Translations under genes and position numbers: made by a program
The notes under the pieces: generated by a model
Told to the model about the DNA's origin: nothing
The model's database searches: none
What the model saw: the letters and a program-made list of their open reading frames with translations, nothing else
NCBI GenBank assembly: GCA_025506515.1
Contig: CM046454.1
Span: forward strand, 33,935,751 to 33,999,750
DNA: 64,000 bases
Direction: 5' to 3'
Source: Flaveria trinervia
Lineage: Eukaryota; Streptophyta; Magnoliopsida; Asterales; Asteraceae
Shown here: positions 24,084-32,589 of the stretch, piece by piece
Position numbering within the stretch: position 1 is the stretch's first letter
Layout: every line of letters starts with the position of its first letter

Positions 24084-24840
24084 AAAAGAAAAGTGATGTG
24101 ATTCAAAAAGAATAGAGTTCTTAGTCCGACAAGTCTTTTCTTATTTTATTTATTATTTTTTTTCTTTTCTTGTTTTTTAGTTTTCCTGTAGTTTAAAATC
24201 CAAAAACACAAAAACCTTTTCGGTTTTAGAATTTTAGAAGGAGAATAGTTTAGTGTCAGTATTTTAGTTTTAGTATTTATTTAGTTTCATTACTTAATTA
24301 CTTAAAAAACGAGGGAGGGTAGATAAGCTGAAAGAAATGAAATTAAATCTTTGATATTGATTCAAAAATTATGGAAAATGATAGTACACAGGGAACAAAT
24401 TGTTTGGGACAACAAAAGGATGTAAATGTTCAAAATGCAAGATTTGAATTACAAGTCTAAGAAGTCTAAGCAAAATTAAGGAAAAGTGATAGTACACTGG
24501 TATGCTACTAAGGTAACACAAAGAAAGTAGACCTAGGGGTTGCTAGTCCATTATATGATGTGTTAGTAGATTCAACACAATAGACGAGTAGACTGCATTG
24601 GTGAATAAAATTCAAACTAATATGTTCAACTTGTTATGGGTTCTCATCTTATCCATGGTTAACACAATCAATGCATGTCCAATAAGGGTGATGAGCAAAT
24701 TAAATGCCACAAATGAGTGTGGATGACCATAAATATGAGCAAAGCACATGAAAAAAATTGTTAAGCGCAATCAAGCTAATGACTAAAGTTGTTGGTGCGC
24801 TGTGTGCTATAAGAAAAAAATGCTCTAACAAGAAGATATG
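24084..24840. other. First part of the pol-env spacer of B1, no gene seen
   Basis: AT-rich; a T-rich run at 24,135-24,180 follows the end of pol. No open frame of note and no repeat with the LTR. It matches the corresponding part of B2 (about 48,150-48,780, reversed), for example the T-rich CCTCGTTTTTTTTG region. Confidence 0.5.
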
Positions 24841-24957
24841 TTGTGTGCCTCTCTGATGTGCGATGGCACTGACCTGAGGATAAGCATAACCTAAATATTC
24901 TAGAATTCATTGTTGTTTGCACCTCTCTGCTATGCGATGGCACTGACCTGAGGCTTG
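24840..24957. repeat. Local duplication inside the B1 spacer
   Basis: The segment CACCTCTCTG.TGTGCGATGGCACTGACCTGAGG occurs twice (about 24,847-24,883 and 24,922-24,956), separated by about 40 bp. B2 has one copy's worth of sequence at this position (around 48,060-48,085), so this is a local duplication in B1. Confidence 0.6.
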
Positions 24958-24959
24958 GC

Positions 24960-25400
24960 ATCTCTTTGAAAGCTCTTAGAATAGTTTCTTCTTGTCAAAT
25001 ACCCGTAGACCGCTCAAAATCTCCTGAGGAATGTTGATTACCATATAAGTGTGGGATCCATAAATGCTTGTTGAAATAAAATAACCTAACTTATCACCAA
25101 TGTGAGTCAAAAATCTGTGTATGGATTTTAATGTACAAATATACTGACAATCATCGTGGCTGCAGCTCTTGACAGGAAAAATCATTGTGTACATCTTATA
25201 GCTCTAGTATGATTTCCCGAAAGTGCTATTGACTCTCAGACATGAAAATCTTGTATCAAAGTACTTGTAAACGGGTCCTAAATGATTATGGTATACCTGT
25301 ATGATTCCATATGAATTCTTCTAGAAATGAGATAATTAATTGAAGCTGGTCTGCTCAGGAAGAAAAATCAGTGAGATGATGTCTGAAAATTTTTAGTCCA
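24960..25400 (-). pseudogene. Conserved antisense ORF in the B1 spacer
   Basis: On the strand opposite to the element, 24,976-25,194 is open. The frame extends upstream to about 25,400 with a few stops: PEQTS, HNHLGPVYKYFD, then KSCSHDDCQY and LKSIHRFLTHIGD, GYFISTSIYGSHTYMVINIPQEI. The same protein pattern is found at the same place and orientation in B2 (HLGHVINTFD, KNCNHDDCQY, LKSIHRLLT, HYMVINIPQEI). I do not recognise the protein. The conserved CxHDDCQY could be a metal site, but that is a guess. It reads away from the env-like gene, so the two would be divergently transcribed. Confidence 0.55.
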
Positions 25401-25524
25401 CCTATAACCAAAATTGCAAAAATATGTCATCTTTTGTTTTAATTAAAGTTGTCCTTTTGTTTTTGTTTTCTGATTTGCGTAAATGTCAGACTAAATAACT
25501 AGATGAACATTGTGAATCACAAAG

Positions 25525-25712
25525 TAAAAGGATCACGTCTGAGGTGATCAAATGTATTAAATTAAAAGGATCACGTATGAGGTGATCAAATGGTTTTCAA
25601 TTAACAAGATCACATCTGAGGTGATCAAACTATTTTCAATCAAAAAAAAATGATACGTCTGAGGGGATCAAATGGTTTTCAATTAAAAAGGACATGTCTG
25701 CGATGATCGTTG
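25525..25712. repeat. Array of GATCAC...GTGATC inverted repeats (B1)
   Basis: Five imperfect units about 36-40 bp apart, each GGATCACGTCTGAGGTGATC followed by AAATGGTTTTCAATTA. Each unit contains the inverted arms GATCAC and GTGATC around a core GTCTGAG. B2 has the equivalent array (GACCACCTCAGACGTGATCC) at 47,345-47,490. Confidence 0.85.
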
Positions 25713-25774
25713 TTCATAATGTTATATATATCAGAGGTTAAATTTTAAGTGTTTGGAAGTGTATGATGTCAAAC

Positions 25775-26062
25775 TCATAAGTATGAGCCAATCGTACGAT
25801 TGAACCATAAGTATGAGCCAATCGTACGTATGAACCATAGTATGAACAAGTCACACGATTGGACCATGAGTATGGGAACAAGTCACACGATTGAACCATA
25901 AGTATGAACAAGTTATACAATTGGACCATGAGTATTGAAACAATCATGCGATTAGATTTTAAGAATGAACCACTCGTACGACTGGATGAAGGAGTCTGAG
26001 CTAATCGCACGACTGAACCCCAATCGCACGTTTGAATCATGCATATGGGTACAGTCGCACGA
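25775..26062. promoter_or_regulatory. Palindromic-motif array upstream of the env-like gene (B1)
   Basis: Many short degenerate copies of AGTCGCACGACT/CAATCGTACG(A)TTG separated by CATGAGTATGAACA-type linkers. They are the same motif as in the family B LTR. The array ends 20 bp before the TATA box at 26,080. Confidence 0.7.
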
Positions 26063-26079
26063 CTAAATCTTCAAAACAG

Positions 26080-26087
26080 TATAAATA
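26080..26087 (+). promoter_or_regulatory. TATA box upstream of the env-like gene (B1)
   Basis: TATAAATA followed by AGGGGG, just after the motif array and 145 bp before the inferred splice donor. In B2 the same place (minus strand, 46,992-46,987) reads TATAAA in AGTATAAACAGGG. Confidence 0.55.
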
Positions 26088-26224
26088 AGGGGGTTAGTCA
26101 GTCGTATTCATTACCACCTTCAATACTCTCATAAACCGCTCATACATCGACAATCTGCTAAAACTTTGTTTAACTGATATTACTGCTTGATTGTGATCCT
26201 AACGTGTTTCCTACTTATCTACTG

Positions 26225-26748
26225 GTACTATGCAACTGAAATCGACCTAAATGAAGGGTTTAATCGAACACTAAATGACCGAAATTGTAAAGATCAATAA
26301 CCAAGACTAAACTCTTAAAATAAACCTATTAAATTGACACTAATGGTGACTTAACCAATACTAAGAGTATTTTGAGTCTTTGCTGTCGAAATGAATCTAA
26401 ACACGAAGTATATTGTCACGTCATGACAAAGTTTCAAATCTATGGTGTTCAACAGTGAGATATACGAATGGACACACTGATGAACTTCAGTCGCTAAAAT
26501 GAGCCAGACGCATGATTCAATCGCACGAGTGAATCATGTGTGTGGGTTCAGTCGCATGACTAACTCAACCCCATGGCTCAGTGTACGACTAAGCTCAGAT
26601 GCAGGCTCAATCGTATGATTGAACTCAATCATACAATTGAACTCAATCGTATGGTTCAGTCCCACGATCGAATCAGTAGATCAAAATCATTCAAAATTCA
26701 ACGGTTAAGTCTAGCAACCAATCTAATGTATATTTTCTTGCATTGCAG
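26225..26748 (+). other. Inferred 5'-UTR intron before the env-like ATG (B1)
   Basis: Donor TCTACTG|GTACTATG aligns with GATTTTACAG|GTAAAATG of B2. Acceptor TTTTCTTGCATTGCAG lies 4 bases before the env-like ATG, with a plausible branch site TCTAAT upstream. The same two sites are present in B2 (intron 46,844-46,445). The 524-nt intron contains more CAATCGTATGATTG-type motifs at 26,500-26,680. Confidence 0.55.
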
Positions 26749-27836
26749 CAATATGGCTGAAAGATGGACGATGAGCACCAAGCATAACATATTTTCACAT
26801 CTCGATGCTACTTCCCGGAATGCCTCTGAGTTCACTGGGATTTTTGCTTCTTACGTAGATCGAGGATCTACAAGGCCATCTCGACTCCATGCACACCATA
26901 CAAATCTCTTCAGTAGGCCTTCTAGGAAAGTGCCTCAGTTGACCGGTTGGTGGAGCCTGACTGTATCCGAAGCTCTATCTTCGTACAAGACATTAAGATC
27001 CGTGAAGAAGACCTGAGGAGAGTCTTAGACTTGGGGGAAGACAGAGCCTATACTAAGCTACATCCACTGACTGTGTGTGGTTGCTGTCTGAGGATCAAGT
27101 ACGCCGGAGACATCAATGTCGGCGTACTGAACAAGAGGAACATGTGCCCGCAATTCAAATACTTGGCACATGTGATCTTAAAGTGTATTGCCTCCAAGCG
27201 GGGAGGATTTGATGAAATGTCAGACCGAATCCAAAATGCATAAGTTGCACTGGTACTGAACCACCCGTTCAGTTTTTCTCGCATGCTCTTCTCCTATCTG
27301 ATCGAGAACCTTAAAGCCAAAGGCAAGGAAGGCTTTTGTATGTATCCACGTTTCTTACAGATGATCATAGATGAGAAGCTTCCTATGCTGCCAAAAGAGA
27401 GAGAAGATGTGGTGGTGCTTGAGGTGATGGATGATACCACCTTAGGTAGGTTGAAAGTATACTGGGGGAAGCAGGTGAAGCCCCCAGTTAGGAGATTGTT
27501 TAGGAATTTGGCCAATGAAGACTACGTGGCACCTGCTCGCAAGAAATGGCATCACGATGATAGTAATTCTGATGCTAAGCCTATTGTAGTACCCAATGAC
27601 GAAGAGGACGATGTTGATAATGATCAGAATGATGGTCAAGCTGGTGGAGATACTAGTCCTAGTTCTTCACGGGCCACCGAAACTTCTACCATACCCTCAT
27701 CATTCCACATGGTACGTCTGATGCACCTGGTAGATCTGAGCAGGCTGCCTTCCACCAGGACTTCCTGTTAGATGAAGAAGCAGAATCTGAGGGTGAGCCT
27801 CTAGTCAGGCAGGTCGGTAGCCGGGTTTTAGCTACC

Positions 27837-29396
27837 GTGAAAGGGAAAGAGGTAGTTAGTGGATGCCAAGCTGGGTCTAAGGGTGGTGATACTGATTTCA
27901 CTGATCTAACGTACACACCCGACCAGCCGATCAGCTCAGGGGGAGCCCCTATCTCCAAGGGCTCAAGGAGAAGAGGATGGCCCAACCCCACGACCATAAG
28001 AGTAAGAGACAAAGGATTACCCTCATCACCACCACCACTACCTCAGCCACCACTACTACCTCAACTACCACCATACCCACTACCATCCACAACCACTGAT
28101 ACTACCACCACCACTCATACTCCTACATCCACCTCACCCATAATACCCTACACAAATCCACCACAAACCACTCCCATCCCTCTTCCCATCTTCACCACAT
28201 CCACCATAACAACCACCACTCACCAAGCCGGTACATCCACCCAATCCCAAATTACACCTAGTTCAACTCTACCCACTGCCGGGTTAGAGGAACAACTGGC
28301 AAGCTTAAACCGACTTGTGCTAAAGCTGCTCACAACAGATGATCTAAGAGCTAATCAGATAAACCAGTTGATGGCTGTCAATGTCACCGAGTCCAAGCAG
28401 ATAGCTCAATTCACTGAGAAGAACGCTCTTCATAAGAGAGCATTAGGTCGAGCTCGCCATGCACTAAAGAGTCAAAATGAATTGGTGATGGATTCTGTGA
28501 AAAGGATTGAAGGTTTGGAGAAGAAAAACAAGAGGATTATGCTAAGGTTGAAAGGGAGAAAGAGGGAGCCCCTAAAGATCAAAGGAAATGGTGATGACGA
28601 AGGAGATGATAATGATGAGACGTTTGATGGTGAATCAGAAGAAGATGATGATGATGAGGAAGTTGGAGGAACTGGGAAAGACAAAAGAGATGATGATGAC
28701 GATGAGGATGATCAAGAAGGTGATGCATCTGCATCAACCTCAAGTCAAGCTACACGAGAGAGGCGCTCAAAAAGAGCCTCGTCATCTGCAGCTCCAACTG
28801 AAGAATCTCAGGAGCAGGGAAAAAGTGATGCTCAACAGCCTGAGGACTATGATGTTATTCCCCTTCAGCAAGTCAAGACTCAGCTCACTATGATTCTTGA
28901 TTTGCAAGGGATAGTAAGAAGGTCTGTGAGCTATATACCTAAAGAAGGAGAGATCATCCATGATCTGATAGATGAGCAGCTAGCTGATATGTTCAGATTA
29001 AATCTAGCTGATATTGTCAAAGATGTTTTGAAATTTGATGTCCTAAGTGATGAGGAGCTACAGGATGCAGATGAAATAGAGATTAAAGATGTCACAGCTG
29101 ACCACTATCCTGAGTACACTGACCCAGAGGGCAATGTTATCCCCAACTTGGGTGAAACTTTTGGTAGTGATACTTTTGATAAGCTGGAAGCTTCAGATGC
29201 AAATGTTGATATTAAGAAAGCTAAATTGACAGCTTGTTTTGCTGAAATGAAAGCCCAATGTACACCTCCAAAACAAAATGCCTATACCAAACTTTACAGA
29301 GTCAAGAGACATCAGAAAGTGTCAGGAAAGATTATTGCGTGGGCATTTTTTGAAGATTTGGAAGTCTATGTTGTTAAAAGGTGGAAAGGGATTTAA
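27837..29396 (+). CDS. Open central frame of the B1 env-like gene (519 aa)
   Basis: The longest open frame in the window; in-frame coding really begins upstream near 27,700 (SDAPGRSEQAAFHQDF). Residues about 60-150 are Pro/Thr/Ser-rich (runs of PPP, TTT, PSP), about 150-235 are helical with heptad character (LEEQLASLNRLVLKLL, then KRIEGLEKKNKRIMLRLKG), about 245-310 are an acidic low-complexity run of Asp/Glu, then a C-terminal domain with QLTMILDLQGIVRRSVSYIP, GEIIHDLIDEQLADMF and YTKLYRVKRHQKVSGKIIAWAFFE. It ends at a TAA. In B2 the matching coding region is interrupted by a 149-nt intron between the acidic part and this C-terminal domain. Confidence 0.7.
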   Translation: MKGKEVVSGCQAGSKGGDTDFTDLTYTPDQPISSGGAPISKGSRRRGWPNPTTIRVRDKGLPSSPPPLPQPPLLPQLPPYPLPSTTTDTTTTTHTPTSTSPIIPYTNPPQTTPIPLPIFTTSTITTTTHQAGTSTQSQITPSSTLPTAGLEEQLASLNRLVLKLLTTDDLRANQINQLMAVNVTESKQIAQFTEKNALHKRALGRARHALKSQNELVMDSVKRIEGLEKKNKRIMLRLKGRKREPLKIKGNGDDEGDDNDETFDGESEEDDDDEEVGGTGKDKRDDDDDEDDQEGDASASTSSQATRERRSKRASSSAAPTEESQEQGKSDAQQPEDYDVIPLQQVKTQLTMILDLQGIVRRSVSYIPKEGEIIHDLIDEQLADMFRLNLADIVKDVLKFDVLSDEELQDADEIEIKDVTADHYPEYTDPEGNVIPNLGETFGSDTFDKLEASDANVDIKKAKLTACFAEMKAQCTPPKQNAYTKLYRVKRHQKVSGKIIAWAFFEDLEVYVVKRWKGI

Positions 29397-30194
29397 TACT
29401 TCAGATATCCATATGCTCTAAAGGCACTTCCTAGGTTTGAGCTCAACCGACTGGCATGCATAGATCTTTTGTATGCCAACCCGAGAAAGATGTCAGGATG
29501 GTTTGAGGCAGCATTGAAGAAAGAATACAACACCAGATAAGTAAACTTCAGATCTCAACAACCAAAGAAGTTCATTCATAAGTCTGAAGTTGATCCTATA
29601 TTAGAAGGCCTAAAGTAGTGTTGAAGTGGAGTCCCCCATGCACAATGTCCAAGATTCCCTTTCGGGAAATTCCTTAGGACTTCAATTCACATTTCAAATG
29701 GTGGTATTATGATTGGCGGATGGGGGAAGCTATCATAGTTCTGAACAGAGATGGAAAGATAGAGACTATCAGGGTATTTGACCCAATGTGGCTTACTAAC
29801 TTGTCTGCAGATGATATTTACACTTTATACAAGTGGCCACTATTCTATGACAAACAAGATATTATACAAGCTCTACAGTTCCAACATGTTATACGACTAT
29901 GTTTTGCATTCGAGATACACGCAGGAGTCACCAGAGAAGAGAAGTACAAGAAATTTCAAGAACATGTGAAGAATGTTAGAAAATAGACTAAACATAATGG
30001 GTTCAAAGGAAGATCTCTCAAGCTTATGAACAGCAAATTGATCCACAGCAGATCCAAAAGCTTGTTGAAGAAGTACTAAAGATACTAGAAGAAGGTGATG
30101 ACCATGAAGTTGAAACTAAGCTTCTGGTGCATCTGCAGTTTGATAAATTCAGCCTGATTTGGTTTCAATATTAGAGCAATTACATGCCATGAGT

Positions 30195-30368
30195 GCAATA
30201 GCAAAAGAGAGACAGAAGAACTTGGAGAAAAGCACTAGAGCAATAGCACAAAAGAGACAGAAGAACTTGGAGAAAAGCACTAGAGCAACGACAAAAGAGA
30301 GACAGAAAAACTTGAAGAAAAGCACTAGAGCAACAACAAAAGAGAGATAGAAGAACTTGGAGAAAAGA
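30195..30368 (+). repeat. Tandem 45-bp repeat in the env-like tail (four copies)
   Basis: Four units of 45 bp, starting at about 30,195, 30,240, 30,285 and 30,330, each GCAATAGCAAAAGAGAGACAG.. through AGCACTAGA. The period is a multiple of three and one frame gives a 15-residue basic helical repeat (KERQKNLEKSTRA). B2 lacks this whole region. Confidence 0.88.
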
Positions 30369-30407
30369 ATGTCAGACAATAGGATAAACTAGGTTTTAGG
30401 GGGAGTT

Positions 30408-31150
30408 TGTTGATACATCATGTTCCTAGTGTATGTTCTTAGTTTAAAAGTCTTTCATTTCTTACACATGTGTAATGTAATTATTCAATGAAATATGATA
30501 TGTGTTTGATGTTTATTTATCTTTGACTATGTCCTATTATTATGGTGTTAAGTATAAGTCATATGTATGAACCTCATATATAGGTTTGGGAGTGTTGTAC
30601 ACAATTCTAAGTCAATAATGATTGGGAATTGTGTTCAACTTAGTCAGGTGATTATTCATGCTAATAGACCATACTTATGGACCATACGCATGAATGAATC
30701 ATACTAATGAACCAGTTGCATGACTAAACCAGGAGACTAGATCAGTCGTATGATTGAGGCATAAGATTGACTCAGTCACACGACTGAACCTTCAGTTGTG
30801 CGTATGACTCAATCGCATGAATCAGTCGCACGACCGAACAATGCTAATGGTTCAGTCGTACGAATGGAAACTGCAAACCCATAAATACCACTTAATTCGT
30901 GGAAAATATAACACTTTGAGAGATACTTCGAATATACATAAACCCTAGCTCTCTAGAGCGTCCAGAACGCCAACCCAACTTCATAGTTCATTCTTGATCG
31001 ATTTCTACTCATTCTCAATGTTTGTTTTATTGTTAGATCAATCGGATTATCGTTCTCACTGTTTGGATCGTCAATCAAATAGTATTCCGCACTATTTGAT
31101 CTGGTATCACGCATAATCTATTAGTACTCCATACGTACTCGGTCCTAACA
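30408..31150 (+). repeat. 3' LTR of B1 (743 bp)
   Basis: Preceded by the purine tract TAGGGGGAGTT. Starts TGTTGATACATCATG and ends GGTCCTAACA. It aligns with the LTRs of B2 (reverse orientation). Motifs such as CAGTCACACGACTGAAC and CAGTCGCACGACC cluster at 30,660-30,865, just upstream of the TATA-like CCATAAATACCAC (about 30,877-30,889). Confidence 0.9.
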
Positions 31151-31890
31151 GATTGCTAAGACACCCATAGCAAGAAACCATTCCCTTGGACCTGATCTTG
31201 AGGGGGAGTGTGTGGATGAACACCTTTATAGGGCTATGATTGGGTCTCATATGTATCTTACAGCTAGCAGGCCTGATATCATGTTTGCTACATGTATTTA
31301 TGCAAGATATGAAGCCATCCCTAAGATGTCTCACCTTATCACTGTCAAAAGGATTCTAAGATACCTGAAAGGTGCTACAACACTTGGTATGTGGTATCCT
31401 AACAATTCTGACTTCAATCTATATGCTTATACAAATAATGATTATGGTGATTGCAACATGACTACAAAGACTACATCTAGGGCATGTTAGTTTCTCGGTG
31501 GAAGGGTTGTCTCATGGCAATGCAAGAAACAATCCTGTGTCTCTGCATCAACTGCTGAAGCTGAATACATTGTTGCTGCAAGCTGCTGTGCTCAAGTGCT
31601 TTGGATTCAATATCAAATGCTTGACTATGGGTTAAACTTCAAGAAGACTCTCATTCATATAGACAACAACAGTGCTATCTCTATCACAGAGAATCTTGTG
31701 CAGCACTCAAGGACTAAACACTCACTTCAGGTATCATTTAATTAAAGATAATTTTGAAAAGGGATTAATTAAACTAGTCAAAGTCCACACAAATAAACAA
31801 TATGCTGACCTATTTACAAAGGCTTTTGATGAACGGAGATTTAAATATCTAGTATCAGCTATTGTGATGATAACTTTGAGTAGGTTTTTC
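31151..31890 (+). pseudogene. RNase H remnant of A2
   Basis: Open at 31,212-31,490 with MDEHLYRAMIGSHMYL, SRPDIMFATCIYARYEA and ILRYLKGATTLGMWY, then YTNNDYGDC (the RNase H Asp is Asn here) and a stop. The next frames give STAEAEYIVAAS and HIDNNSAISIT, ending FTKAFDERRFKYL near 31,850. Stops and a deletion break it. Confidence 0.8.
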
Positions 31891-32589
31891 TTAAAACAAA
31901 TTCTTTTTATTTCTTAAAATCTGTGTGTCCTAAGTTGTCTAGTTCATCACTTTCATAAGCTCTTGTTTTCTTTGAATGAAAATTCTTTTTGAAGACTTTC
32001 CTTAGATTTTTGAAAATTTTGTCCTTGGGAAGATATGCTTTACCTTCGGAAGAAAATCATGCCTTCAGAACAAATAACTGTCTAAGAAATTTACCTTCGG
32101 AAGAAATTTCTAAAATATCTTCCAAAGCTTAATACTTGTCTCAGACAGTTATGTGTTTTCAAGGACTATTTTATTCCGAAGCAAAACTAACTCCCGGAAG
32201 CTGTGTTCCTTTGAACAAAGCATTCAAGTTTTAGTTTTTTCTTTCGAAGCAAAATTTTCACAACTCTTAGGAAAATCTCTGAAAGTCATTTTAGCTTCGA
32301 AAGCTTTTTCATTAAAACTTCCAAAGATAATTTACCTTCGGAAGCTTTTTGACTTCCAAGAAAACTACTCTTTGAGCAAAAGCAAACTACTTATTCAGAG
32401 GTGGGACCGACATCCAGATTTCAAAGTTTATTATTTTTCATTAAACTTTGTCTAAAATCCTTTTTTATATATAAACCCAACGGTTTCCCCCTCTTTCTAT
32501 CATCTCCTTCTTTCCTCCAGAACTAAAACCCTTAATTTCTCTCTGAAATTACTTTCTTTCATTTTCTTCATCCTTAAGCTTCCTTAAAA
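31891..32589 (+). promoter_or_regulatory. pol to env-like spacer of A2 with motif array and TATA box
   Basis: Contains CTTCGGAAG/CTTCCGAAG-type motifs (near 32,045, 32,095, 32,120, 32,177, 32,197, 32,336) and then TATATATAAA at 32,466-32,475, followed by CCCAACGG and a pyrimidine-rich leader. The distance from box to env-like ATG is about 115 bp. Copy A3 has TATATAAA at the same distance. No other gene is seen in the spacer. Confidence 0.6.

Larger units (their letters stand above)
26753..30392 (+). pseudogene. Env-like gene of B1 (whole)
   Basis: Third gene after pol. Start MAERWTM at 26,753 (B2 homologous start is mutated). N-terminal domain with HLDATSRNASEF, IRSSIF, DLRRVLDLGED, LHPLTVCG, FKYLAHVILKCIASKRGGFDEMSD, then a TAA, then VALVLNHPFSFSRMLFSYLIENLKAKGKEGF, DDTTLGRLKVYWGKQV, ending near 27,770. 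A one-base shift leads into the 27,837-29,396 open frame. The C-terminal part resumes at 29,700: FDPMWLTNLSADDIYTLYKWP and IRLCFAFEIHAGVTREEKYKKF, then a stop and a repeat-rich tail. The HVILKCIASKRGGFDE block parallels HVVIHSLSNKHGGWDQ of family A, so the genes are related. No membrane segment seen. Confidence 0.78.
18665..31150 (+). mobile_element. Sirevirus-type element B1, 5' truncated (12.5 kb)
   Basis: Carries gag (second half), protease, integrase, RT, RNase H, a 2.7-kb spacer, the env-like gene, a purine tract and the 3' LTR. It aligns throughout with the minus-strand copy B2. The 5' LTR and first half of gag are missing and replaced by a gypsy LTR fragment. The 3' LTR abuts copy A2 inside pol, suggesting B1 inserted into a family A element. 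Stops and shifts occur in every gene. Confidence 0.85.

Noticed and set aside
24776..24961. Extra minus-strand ORF beside the antisense frame
   Set aside because: It is formed by the local duplication CACCTCTCTG..CTGAGG in B1 and has no counterpart in B2.
25525..25712. CRISPR-like array
   Set aside because: Repeat spacing is about 36-40 bp but linkers are near identical, not unique spacers, and the context is a plant retrotransposon.
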